From contig CALGLS010000412.1 in NCBI GenBank assembly GCA_937959375.1, forward strand, positions 1 to 19,804: a stretch of 19,804 nucleotides of DNA, read 5' to 3'. The position numbers and the translations under genes are program-made. Below, one piece after another: positions 8,576 to 15,514 of the stretch. Each line of letters starts with the position of its first letter. Within the stretch, counting starts at the first letter, position 1. A model generated the notes under the pieces. It saw only the letters and a list, made by a program, of their open reading frames with translations. It did no database searches and had not been told where the DNA came from. Source of the DNA: an uncultured Saprospiraceae bacterium. GTDB lineage: Bacteria; Bacteroidota; Bacteroidia; Chitinophagales; Saprospiraceae.

Positions 8576-9505
8576 TTACTTCAAAATCTTTTTGAGCAAG
8601 ACAGTTGCTAATCGTTTTTTTGACTCTACGGTCCAACCGGCTACATGTGGCGTCAGCACAACCTGTTCGAAATCATAGAGTTGCGCATATTTCTGATCTT
8701 CTTCTGAAGTAAAAGTATTCGGCTTCTCGTTTTCAAAAACATCAAGGCAAGCGCCAGCTATCTTTCCACTATTTAGATTTGAAATTAGAGCATCCGTTTT
8801 GATAACCTGCCCTCGGGAAGTATTTATTAAAATAACTCCATCCTTACACCTTTTAATAAAGTGCTCATCAACAAAGTGATGCGTCTCTTCAGAAAGTGGA
8901 AGATGAAAACTGATGATGTCGCTTTCTCTTTGTAATCTTTCCAAATCAACTTCGGTCACATAACGATATGAATCAGCGTAGCGCTCCTTGTATTTATCAT
9001 AAGCAAGTACGTTTACGGCCATTCCTTCCAATTTTTTGGTAAAACTGACTCCTGTGTGACCAAAGCCAATGATACCGACTGTTTTCCCCATAAGCTCAAA
9101 CCCCCGATTTGCCTCTCTTCTCCATACTTTTTTGCGCACCTCTCTGTCTGACCGATTCAAGTTATTAGCTAAGGCTAGTAGCATTCCAAGCGAATGTTCG
9201 CCAACTGCGTTGCAGTTTCCTTCGGGTGCACCATGTATAGCTATATTTTTTTTCGCCGCATATTTTAAATCAATGATTTCCATTCCCGAGCCTAGTCGAC
9301 CAATAAAGATCAGTTGGTTTGCGTTATCCAACATTCTTTTATCTACCTTAATTTTGGAATTAATAATCATCCCGACGTAGTCTCCCACAATTTCGTGAAC
9401 ACGTTCTAATGCTATATCTGGCTGATAATCACAGACGTATCCTGCCGACGTAAACTCTTCTATCATTATCGGATGTACTCCATCCGTGATTAGTACCTTT
9501 TTCAT
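8576..9505 (-). CDS. D-isomer-specific 2-hydroxyacid dehydrogenase (NAD-dependent, phosphoglycerate dehydrogenase-like)
   Basis: This is a cytoplasmic NAD-dependent oxidoreductase of the D-2-hydroxyacid dehydrogenase family, interconverting a 2-oxo acid and its D-2-hydroxy acid. Of its 309 residues, 1-100 and the C-terminus form the catalytic domain and about 103-282 the Rossmann domain. The dinucleotide motif is GIIGFGHTG (GxGxxG at 147-152), with D170 at the end of the second strand as the likely NAD ribose ligand. The catalytic residues are R231 (NTSRGQVI), E260 (DVFENEKP) and H287 (LTPHVAGW). There is no C-terminal ACT domain, so it is a short form and not the E. coli SerA architecture. 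The substrate is not determined by sequence; 3-phosphoglycerate, glyoxylate/hydroxypyruvate and other oxo acids are all possible. It is divergent from the lipoprotein gene, has its own promoter octamer 31 bp upstream, and a terminator follows the stop codon. Confidence 0.95.
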   Translation of the reverse strand: MKKVLITDGVHPIMIEEFTSAGYVCDYQPDIALERVHEIVGDYVGMIINSKIKVDKRMLDNANQLIFIGRLGSGMEIIDLKYAAKKNIAIHGAPEGNCNAVGEHSLGMLLALANNLNRSDREVRKKVWRREANRGFELMGKTVGIIGFGHTGVSFTKKLEGMAVNVLAYDKYKERYADSYRYVTEVDLERLQRESDIISFHLPLSEETHHFVDEHFIKRCKDGVILINTSRGQVIKTDALISNLNSGKIAGACLDVFENEKPNTFTSEEDQKYAQLYDFEQVVLTPHVAGWTVESKKRLATVLLKKILK

Positions 9506-9530
9506 TTAATGGATCATTGATTTTTTTCAA

Positions 9531-9546
9531 GCATACAAAGGTATGC
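9531..9546 (-). promoter_or_regulatory. Promoter -7 octamer of the dehydrogenase gene inside a dyad
   Basis: On the minus strand TACCTTTG (9543-9536) matches the Bacteroidota -7 consensus TAnnTTTG and would place the transcript start about 20-25 bases before the ATG at 9505. The octamer is embedded in an inverted repeat, GCATAC AAAG GTATGC (9531-9546). A protein binding the dyad would cover the promoter. I see no clear -33 TTTG at the usual distance. Confidence 0.55.
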
Positions 9547-9620
9547 ATTCTCAATCTTATTATTGAAGTTGTTGCAGTTTTCAATTGAAAAAATAAATAT
9601 ATGTAGAAGTATCAAACAGC

Positions 9621-9649
9621 TTTGATTGACTATGAAATCATTACCTTTG
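9621..9649 (+). promoter_or_regulatory. Promoter of the lipoprotein gene (-33 TTTG, -7 TACCTTTG)
   Basis: TTTG at 9621-9624 and TACCTTTG at 9642-9649 are separated by 17 bp, fitting the Bacteroidota primary sigma-factor promoter pattern TTTG...TAnnTTTG. The predicted start is about 45 bases before the ATG at 9702. The -7 octamer is identical to that of the divergent dehydrogenase promoter. Confidence 0.6.
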
Positions 9650-9701
9650 CAATAAATATTTTTGATAAAAATACCTAAACCTCAATATTCAACTCATTTA
9701 T

Positions 9702-10391
9702 ATGAAATCGTTTTATATCATTCCATTTTTTGCTTTGTTCTTCTTTTTGGGCTGTAGAGCCGATAAAAAAAATAGTACTACAAATGATCCAGCGATTAGC
9801 TCTAGATATTACTTTCGATACCTCGAAGAAGAAAAGAATTTAAAGACAGAGGCGACCTTCCTCCAAGGAGATAGCTTAGAAAATGCGGTAGCCAAAACAT
9901 ATTCGGGCGTATTTTTCAATGATCAGGAAATGACTTTCAAAAAAATCAGTGATGCCAATCAACGGTATATTTTAAATATCGTCAGTGAATTTCCTGCAAA
10001 CGGCTTAAGATTTAGCTTTATCAACGACAAGGGACAGAAGGAAACACAACCTTTTTCTTTCTCATCAATGAAAAACTTGGTAGCTAAAGGCCCTGTGAGT
10101 AAATCGAATGGGGTCACAATTACTTGGGAAGGGGAGCCACTGGGTCCTCAAGAAAGTGTCATCTGCCTATTTAGTGATAAAAACAATAGAACCACCAATA
10201 CTGTACTCAAAGGACCTACTGATAGCGCTCTAATCAACATTCCTGCTGAAAACCTGAGTGCTTTAACAATTGGAGAAGGAAAATTTTACTTTGTTCGGAA
10301 GAGTAGAATTGGTAAAGCCGAAACCAATAGAAGCATCTCTGCTGTATTCGAATACTATACCTCAGCAATTGGGATTGAAGTGGTCAAATAG
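9702..10391 (+). CDS. Putative lipoprotein of unknown function
   Basis: This 229-residue protein begins with a lipoprotein signal peptide: MKSFYIIPFFALFFFLGC, with a lipobox LGC at 16-18, so Cys18 would be lipidated and the protein anchored in the periplasm or at the surface. The residue after Cys18 is Arg, followed by Ala and Asp, and then a Lys/Asn/Ser/Thr-rich linker. The rest is a mixed, strand-rich sequence with many Thr, Ser and Asn and no motif I recognise. It is a stand-alone gene: the dehydrogenase is divergent from it, and carB starts 287 bp downstream with its own promoter. The start is fixed by the signal peptide and by the promoter 52 bp upstream. No function is assigned. Confidence 0.85.
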   Translation: MKSFYIIPFFALFFFLGCRADKKNSTTNDPAISSRYYFRYLEEEKNLKTEATFLQGDSLENAVAKTYSGVFFNDQEMTFKKISDANQRYILNIVSEFPANGLRFSFINDKGQKETQPFSFSSMKNLVAKGPVSKSNGVTITWEGEPLGPQESVICLFSDKNNRTTNTVLKGPTDSALINIPAENLSALTIGEGKFYFVRKSRIGKAETNRSISAVFEYYTSAIGIEVVK

Positions 10392-10393
10392 GG

Positions 10394-10411
10394 AATTCCC
10401 TTTAGGGAATT
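10394..10411. repeat. Hairpin directly after the lipoprotein stop codon
   Basis: AATTCCC (10394-10400) and GGGAATT (10405-10411) pair perfectly around a TTTA loop, three bases after the TAG stop. No T-run follows, so this is not a canonical intrinsic terminator; it could protect the 3' end of the mRNA. The overlapping GGGAATTCCC (10391-10400) is also palindromic. Confidence 0.5.
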
Positions 10412-10454
10412 AGAATTTGAATTAGAATGGGAATTTGAATTAGAGTGGGAATGG
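10407..10454. repeat. Hexanucleotide array, 8 units of GAATTW/GARTGG
   Basis: Eight consecutive 6-bp units run without a break: GAATTA, GAATTT, GAATTA, GAATGG, GAATTT, GAATTA, GAGTGG, GAATGG. The last unit pattern partly repeats as a higher-order block (units 2-4 and 5-7 are alike). It is non-coding and lies 15 bp after the lipoprotein stop codon. A related GARTTT array is at 16443-16484. Confidence 0.8.
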
Positions 10455-10505
10455 ACTTCTTTATTGAACTTTACAAGTTAGACTTACCTTTCACCCCCAT
10501 TTTCC

Positions 10506-10547
10506 AAGCGTTTAAGTTTTAATTTAATACGCTTCTCAATCTTTTTT
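10506..10547 (+). terminator. Possible intrinsic terminator downstream of the lipoprotein gene
   Basis: AAGCGTTTAA pairs with TTAATACGCTT (one bulged T) around a short AT loop, and a run of six Ts follows at 10542-10547 after an eight-base gap. The distance from the stop codon (about 115 bases) and the gap before the T-run make it only a moderate candidate. Confidence 0.35.
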
Positions 10548-10590
10548 AAAATTCATTTGGTAAATACTCTTTTTACAATCAATCCTGTCT

Positions 10591-10598
10591 TATTTTTG
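10591..10598 (+). promoter_or_regulatory. Promoter -7 octamer for carB
   Basis: TATTTTTG fits TAnnTTTG. The implied transcript start, around 10605, gives a leader of about 70 bases before the carB ATG. No good -33 TTTG lies at the usual distance; the nearest T-rich candidate is around 10570. Confidence 0.5.
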
Positions 10599-10612
10599 CG
10601 GCACGAAACTAA

Positions 10613-10654
10613 ATGGTGAGTACTGAAACAACAGTAACTCTAAGAATTCTCTAA
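10613..10654 (+). other. Possible 13-codon upstream ORF in the carB leader
   Basis: An ATG at 10613, just downstream of the predicted transcript start, opens a 13-residue frame (MVSTETTVTLRIL) closed by TAA at 10652-10654, 24 bases before the carB ATG. Small ORFs of this length arise easily by chance. It is recorded because leader peptides control carbamoyl phosphate synthase genes in some other bacteria. No convincing attenuator hairpin follows it. Confidence 0.2.
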
Positions 10655-10678
10655 ACGTCTTTTAATTTCCATTCATCA

Positions 10679-13495
10679 ATGCCAAAAGATAATTCCATCA
10701 AATCCGTCCTAATTATAGGTAGCGGACCTATCGTCATTGGACAAGCCTGTGAATTTGATTACTCTGGAACTCAAGCTGCTCGCTCATTAAGAGAAGAGGG
10801 GATTGAGGTTAGTTTGATTAACTCAAATCCAGCAACCATTATGACTGACCCTGTAACTGCAGAGCACATTTACCTGCTCCCACTTACAGTTGAAAGTATT
10901 ATTCAAATATTAGAAGAACGACAAATCGATGCGGTACTTCCTACGATGGGAGGACAAACTGCCCTTAACCTAGCCATTGAAGCTGGTAAGCAAGGCGTTT
11001 GGGAAAAGTACAACGTTCGCATGATAGGGGTAGACCTTGAAGCGATCGAATTAGCCGAAAATAGAGAGGCCTTTAAAAATCACTGTACATCTCTAAACCT
11101 TGGATCTGCTCCTTCAAAAATTGCCAACTCCTTCTTGGAAGGTATGGAAGCTGCTCAAGAAATAGGTTTCCCACTCGTTATCAGACCTTCTTACACTTTG
11201 GGTGGAACCGGAGGAGGTTTTGTAATGAAGTCAGAAGATTTTGACGAAGCACTTAGAAGGGGATTGAACGCTTCCCCAACTCATGAGGTACTAATTGACA
11301 AAGCGGTATTGGGTTGGAAAGAATTCGAGTTGGAGTTACTTAGAGATAGTAACGACAATGTCGTAATCATTTGTACCGTGGAGAATCTAGATCCTATGGG
11401 AATTCATACAGGTGATAGCATTACAGTAGCTCCTGCAATGACGCTTTCAGATACCGCTTACCAAGAGATGAGATCTCAAGCGATTACACTAATGCGCTCA
11501 ATGGGTAATTTTGCTGGAGGATGTAACGTACAATTTGCGCAAGATCCAGAAACAGAAAAATTGATTGTCATTGAGATTAATCCCAGAGTATCAAGATCTT
11601 CTGCACTAGCTAGTAAAGCAACCGGATATCCAATTGCAAAAATTGCAGCTAAGCTTGCCATCGGTTATAACCTCGACGAACTCAAGAATCAAATCACACA
11701 AACCACTTCTGCTTTCTTCGAGCCTACACTCGATTATGTAATCGTAAAAATGCCACGTTGGAACTTTGCAAAGTTTGCAGGTGCTGACCATCGACTTGGC
11801 TTACAGATGAAGTCAGTAGGTGAGGTGATGGCTATTGGCCGAAACTTCTTAGAGGCACTTCAAAAAGCTTGTCAATCACAAGAGAACAACAGAAACGGAC
11901 TTGGCGCAGATAAAAAAGAATGGATTCGAACTTCTGATATCATGGAACGTTTGGAGCAAGTAAGTGACGATAGAATTTATCGCCTTAAAGATGCACTTCG
12001 TTTAGGCGTTCCGGCGAAGACCGTTCATAAACTTACCTTAATCGACCCTTGGTTTATTAATCAAATCAAGCGCCTTGTAAAAATGGAAGAGCGTTTGATC
12101 CGATATAATGTTGCTGAAGATATTCCTTCTGATTTTTTCAGAGAACTAAAAGAGGTTGGATACTCTGATGCTCAGATTGCTTGGTTGCTTCGTATTACTG
12201 AGCGAGAAGTAACACGTCATAGAAAAAAGATAAACATTCGTAGAACTTACAAATTGGTAGATACTTGTGCTGCCGAGTTTGAAGCAAAAACACCTTACTA
12301 CTATTCTACTTTCGATGAAGAAAACGAAAGTATTCCTAGTGACAAAAAGAAAATCATTGTACTTGGATCAGGTCCAAACCGAATTGGTCAAGGAATTGAG
12401 TTTGACTACTGCTGCGTACACGGTTTGCTTGCCATTAAAGAAGCAGGCTACGAAGCAATCATGATCAATTGTAATCCTGAAACGGTTTCTACTGATTTTG
12501 ATATTGCCGATAAATTATACTTTGAACCTGTTTACTGGGAGCACATCAAGGAGATTATCGAACTAGAAAAACCAGAAGGTGTAATCGTTCAACTTGGTGG
12601 ACAGACTGCATTAAAATTGGCAGAAGATTTCCATAACAATGGCATCAAAATTTTTGGATCAGACTACAAGTCAATGGATCTTGCAGAAGACCGAGGTGCC
12701 TTCTCTAATCTACTAAAAGAACTGGAGATTCCTTATCCCAAATATGGTGTAGCTAATGATACCGATGAAGCTATTGACATTGCAAATCGAGTAACTTATC
12801 CTGTACTCGTTCGCCCATCTTACGTACTGGGTGGTCAGCGCATGCGTATCGTGATTAACGATGATGAATTGGAGCGTCACGTACTTAGTATTTTCAAGCA
12901 CTTGCCTGACAACAAGGTACTGATTGACCAATTCCTTGAGCGAGCAAAAGAAGCAGAGATAGATGCTATTTGTGATGGTGAAGAGGTACACATTATGGGA
13001 ATCATGGAGCACGTAGAACCTGCTGGAATTCACTCTGGAGACAGTTCTGCATTGTTACCTACCTACAGTTTGTCAGACAATGTAATTGATCAAATGAAAA
13101 AATATACGCATCAGCTAGCAATTGCACTTCGTATCAAAGGTTTGATCAACATTCAGTTTGCCATAAAAGGTGAGAAGGTCTATGTCATTGAAGCCAACCC
13201 GAGAGCTTCTCGTACCACACCTTTCATTGCAAAAGCTTACAAAGTTCCTTACTTGAAAATTGCAACACAAGTAATGATCGGTACACATAAGTTGTCTGAT
13301 TTTGACATCAAGAAAAAATTGGATGGCTACGCGATAAAAGTTCCGGTATTTTCATTTGACAAATTCCCTAACGTAGACAAAAACTTGGGACCTGAAATGA
13401 AATCTACTGGAGAAGCGATTCACTTTATCAAAGATTTGAAAGATCCATTCTTTAGAGAACTCGAACGGAATCGGTCGGTTTATCTTACGAGGTAA
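10679..13495 (+). CDS. carB: Carbamoyl-phosphate synthase large subunit, form lacking the allosteric domain
   Basis: This is the large subunit of carbamoyl-phosphate synthase. It uses ammonia from the glutaminase subunit CarA, bicarbonate and two ATP to make carbamoyl phosphate for pyrimidine and arginine synthesis. It has two homologous ATP-grasp halves. The first opens with LIIGSGPIVIGQACEFDYSG (11-30), carries RPSYTLGGTGGG and ends with EINPRVSRSSALASKATGYP. The second opens near residue 556 with VLGSGPNRIGQGIEFDYCC and carries RPSYVLGGQRMRIV and EANPRASRTTPF. A helical oligomerisation region (about 400-550) lies between. It is 938 residues long; E. coli CarB is 1073, and the missing part corresponds to the C-terminal MGS-like allosteric domain. 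No remnant of that domain is encoded downstream, where repeats begin at once. carA is not in the window. The ATG is supported by the N-terminal alignment to the family. Confidence 0.98.
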   Translation: MPKDNSIKSVLIIGSGPIVIGQACEFDYSGTQAARSLREEGIEVSLINSNPATIMTDPVTAEHIYLLPLTVESIIQILEERQIDAVLPTMGGQTALNLAIEAGKQGVWEKYNVRMIGVDLEAIELAENREAFKNHCTSLNLGSAPSKIANSFLEGMEAAQEIGFPLVIRPSYTLGGTGGGFVMKSEDFDEALRRGLNASPTHEVLIDKAVLGWKEFELELLRDSNDNVVIICTVENLDPMGIHTGDSITVAPAMTLSDTAYQEMRSQAITLMRSMGNFAGGCNVQFAQDPETEKLIVIEINPRVSRSSALASKATGYPIAKIAAKLAIGYNLDELKNQITQTTSAFFEPTLDYVIVKMPRWNFAKFAGADHRLGLQMKSVGEVMAIGRNFLEALQKACQSQENNRNGLGADKKEWIRTSDIMERLEQVSDDRIYRLKDALRLGVPAKTVHKLTLIDPWFINQIKRLVKMEERLIRYNVAEDIPSDFFRELKEVGYSDAQIAWLLRITEREVTRHRKKINIRRTYKLVDTCAAEFEAKTPYYYSTFDEENESIPSDKKKIIVLGSGPNRIGQGIEFDYCCVHGLLAIKEAGYEAIMINCNPETVSTDFDIADKLYFEPVYWEHIKEIIELEKPEGVIVQLGGQTALKLAEDFHNNGIKIFGSDYKSMDLAEDRGAFSNLLKELEIPYPKYGVANDTDEAIDIANRVTYPVLVRPSYVLGGQRMRIVINDDELERHVLSIFKHLPDNKVLIDQFLERAKEAEIDAICDGEEVHIMGIMEHVEPAGIHSGDSSALLPTYSLSDNVIDQMKKYTHQLAIALRIKGLINIQFAIKGEKVYVIEANPRASRTTPFIAKAYKVPYLKIATQVMIGTHKLSDFDIKKKLDGYAIKVPVFSFDKFPNVDKNLGPEMKSTGEAIHFIKDLKDPFFRELERNRSVYLTR

Positions 13496-13740
13496 TGAGA
13501 CCGCTTCGCCTGCCGGTCGGCAGGCAGGCTGTCAGATCGCTGCGCTGAGAGATCGCGATGGCAAAGGCCATCACTGAGAGACCGCTGCGCTGAGAGACTT
13601 CACTCGAACGTGACAACATTACGGAGTTGCGATAACGGGAAAGTCTCTCAGCGTTAGCGGTCTCTCAGGTTTTACCAGAGGTAAACCGATCTCTCAGCGT
13701 AGCGATCTCTCAGTGCAACGGTCTCAATCTAACGGTCTCA
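13496..13740. repeat. Modular inverted-repeat element filling the convergent carB/glycosyltransferase gap
   Basis: The left arm (13496-13600) is a chain of units: TGAGACCGCTTCGC, TGTCAGATCGCTGCGC, TGAGAGATCG plus a hairpin, TGAGAGACCGCTGCGC, TGAGAGACTTC. The right arm (13740-13643, read on the minus strand) repeats the chain: TGAGACCGTTGCAC, TGAGAGATCGCTACGC, TGAGAGATCG plus a hairpin, TGAGAGACCGCTAACGC, TGAGAGACTTT. The arms can pair as one long imperfect stem around about 40 bases, within which CAAC and GTTG also pair. The third-unit hairpins differ in sequence: GATGGC/GCCATC (13557-13572) and GGTTTTACC/GGTAAACC (13668-13687). The element starts right after the carB TAA, and its other end supplies the TGA stop of the opposing gene. 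A role as a bidirectional transcription barrier is inferred. Confidence 0.85.
13508..13529. repeat. GC-rich palindrome nested in the left arm of the intergenic element
   Basis: GCCTGCCG (13508-13515) and CGGCAGGC (13518-13525) are perfectly complementary around GT, followed by an extra AGGC. Compared with the other copy of the element (16289 onward), where the first unit runs straight into the second, these bases look like an insertion between units one and two. Its style matches short CCTGCC-type palindromes I recall from Bacteroidota genomes. Confidence 0.65.
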
Positions 13741-15195
13741 CTTCGCATCCAACAAATAGAAATAATAGTTTTCCTTTTTCATGTTGTAATTTTCAAAAGA
13801 CTTCCAAAGCTTTGTATTTGGATAGCGATCTTTTGGCAATGGTTTTGGGGAAAGGAGAATCAGACCTGTGCGTTTTTTATATTGTGCAAACACCTTCAAT
13901 TCAGTTTCTGATGGAAGATAAATCTTATCAAGCCATTTATAATAAGTAAAAGGATTCCCATCGGGTAAAGTATAAACATCTCTTCCTGAATAAGCGACAA
14001 CTGGCGCTGTTTCAAATTCATTGATGGCAACAAGAACGGCGCTTTCTGGTATTTCTTTTTTGATCAATTGGGCGGCAGCATAAGCATTACTAAAAGGATA
14101 CTTAATGTCTTTGTTAATAGCTAGTACGTTGTAATACAACTGGCATAAAAGGAAGCTTGCAACTAAAGTCATTTTAACTTTAGGCAATACCTCATTCCGG
14201 TAATACAATTCGGTCAAAACCATGAAGAAAATGAAATTCATGCCCCAATGCCGTACACCTCCTTGATAGATAAATGTTCCAAACAAAACGGTTCCTAGCA
14301 TATAAATCAGCATGGCTGTCAACAAACTTTTATCACGCCAAAAGAACCAACAAAAAAGACCTAACAATAAAAAACCAGCGAGCACACCAAATACAGAATA
14401 ACCAAAAACATTGGTGTCTGGAATGATGCCTATCCAAAAGGCATTGGCAAAATTACCTTGGACAGCATGTGCTAAATTGTCTATCAGAGCTTCATCTGTA
14501 TTTAGGCCAACAACATCATGACTACTGCGTGGATAAACAGTCAAAACAAACATGGCCAATCCTCCTAAAGCTGCCAAGACATTCCATCGAAGTGTTTTGT
14601 TATTCCAAAACGAAACTGTCTTTTCTTTTTGATAAAAATCAACTAAAAAACACAATACCAAAGCACCTCCAATAAAGACACCGTACACCTCTGTTTGACA
14701 TAAGAGAAATAATAGTAAAGCTGTCCAGCCACTCACCTTTCTTTTTTCTTTTAGCAAATCAACCAACAAAAAACTCAGGAGAATAACTAAAATATATCCA
14801 CGACTAACCACTCCATATTGATAAAAGAAATAGAAACCTCCTGCCATCGCCAGGCGGAATATTAAAGGCATTTTAAATCGAAAAAGTAACACAAAAAGTG
14901 CTCCTAAGAAAAGTAAACCATGCGCGGATTCAAACAACAAAACCTGTTGGTCGGGTAGTAGATCAAAGGCATTAGAAATAAGTGCCCAAGGTTTCAGATA
15001 GGAGAACCAAAGAGCAGGATGCCCTTCGAGATGCAAAAATTGTAATAAGTCAGGAAGAGACTTATCACGAGCCAACAGCCAAGGCTGCCACTCGTCTTTC
15101 CACAGTTCGTGATACTTAAATTTTAGTATAAAACACGCAACTGTCACAAGTAGTAGCATAAAGCCACTAATCCACTTTTTAGTTTTTTGATTCAT
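13738..15195 (-). CDS. Polytopic membrane protein, putative GT-C type glycosyltransferase
   Basis: This is a 485-residue inner-membrane protein with about nine to eleven hydrophobic segments (first at residues 9-25; others around 88-105, 112-147, 158-186, 204-220, 268-286, 290-310, 318-332, 341-358), then a mostly soluble C-terminal part of about 125 residues. Features typical of GT-C enzymes, which use polyprenyl-phosphate sugars, are an acidic pair D34-E35 (WKDEWQPW) in the first extracytoplasmic loop and HPALWFSYLKPWA at 59-71, like the HPP-like motif of ArnT/PMT relatives. RHWG at 315-318 is another possible functional loop. The sugar and acceptor are unknown. It is convergent with carB; the TGA stop lies inside the terminal repeat unit. 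It is divergent from AMP nucleosidase with 319 bp between. Family assignment is by pattern only, and a non-enzymatic membrane protein is not excluded. Confidence 0.7.
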   Translation of the reverse strand: MNQKTKKWISGFMLLLVTVACFILKFKYHELWKDEWQPWLLARDKSLPDLLQFLHLEGHPALWFSYLKPWALISNAFDLLPDQQVLLFESAHGLLFLGALFVLLFRFKMPLIFRLAMAGGFYFFYQYGVVSRGYILVILLSFLLVDLLKEKRKVSGWTALLLFLLCQTEVYGVFIGGALVLCFLVDFYQKEKTVSFWNNKTLRWNVLAALGGLAMFVLTVYPRSSHDVVGLNTDEALIDNLAHAVQGNFANAFWIGIIPDTNVFGYSVFGVLAGFLLLGLFCWFFWRDKSLLTAMLIYMLGTVLFGTFIYQGGVRHWGMNFIFFMVLTELYYRNEVLPKVKMTLVASFLLCQLYYNVLAINKDIKYPFSNAYAAAQLIKKEIPESAVLVAINEFETAPVVAYSGRDVYTLPDGNPFTYYKWLDKIYLPSETELKVFAQYKKRTGLILLSPKPLPKDRYPNTKLWKSFENYNMKKENYYFYLLDAK

Positions 15196-15501
15196 TCTGC
15201 TCTCTAACGCTATATTTTTTCCAGTTCAAAAATTCAACACCTTATACAGATGCCAACTAACACAATTCACTTAGCAATAAATACACGCACTAATTACGAA
15301 ATATTGATAAACCCAATGTTTTAATGTCGATAAAAATTAAAAATAAATCGATAAACGTAAGATACCTGACGACTTAAGCTAAGTTCTAAAAAGGTATACA
15401 ATAGCAGCGAATAGTTGATTATTCTTCCTTTTCATCAAACATTCACAAGCAACTTCGCGTAAAAACATTTGTGTACTATCACTAAATTCCCTCATTGTTC
15501 T
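15196..15501. other. AT-rich divergent intergenic region
   Basis: This region separates the glycosyltransferase-like gene (minus) from AMP nucleosidase (plus). I see no gene, tRNA or strong hairpin. The only recognisable signal is the octamer at its right end (15502-15509). No TAnnTTTG match reads leftwards towards the membrane-protein gene, so that promoter is not identified. Confidence 0.5.
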
Positions 15502-15509
15502 TACTTTTG
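15502..15509 (+). promoter_or_regulatory. Promoter -7 octamer immediately upstream of AMP nucleosidase
   Basis: TACTTTTG fits TAnnTTTG and ends only five bases before the ATG at 15515. A transcript starting at the usual 6-8 bases downstream would begin at or next to the start codon, giving a leaderless or nearly leaderless mRNA. No -33 TTTG is at the normal distance; one at 15468-15471 is about 30 bp upstream. Confidence 0.4.
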
Positions 15510-15514
15510 ATGAT

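Noticed and set aside
8433..8678. Open frame of 81 codons on the plus strand overlapping the end of the dehydrogenase gene
   Set aside because: Its 3' half is antisense to the well-supported dehydrogenase C-terminus, its 5' half runs over the terminator and a palindrome, and the translation has no recognisable features.
8576..9505. Naming the dehydrogenase serA
   Set aside because: Family motifs are shared by many 2-hydroxyacid dehydrogenases, and the protein lacks an ACT domain and a serC neighbour, so the substrate cannot be fixed.
13496..13740. The regularly spaced short repeats as a CRISPR array
   Set aside because: Units are only about 16 bp, directly adjacent without unique spacers, occur in both orientations and form long stems, and no cas gene is present.
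13496..13740. A frameshifted remnant of the missing CarB C-terminal domain
   Set aside because: The bases after the carB stop are entirely repeat units, and no frame encodes an MGS-like fold.
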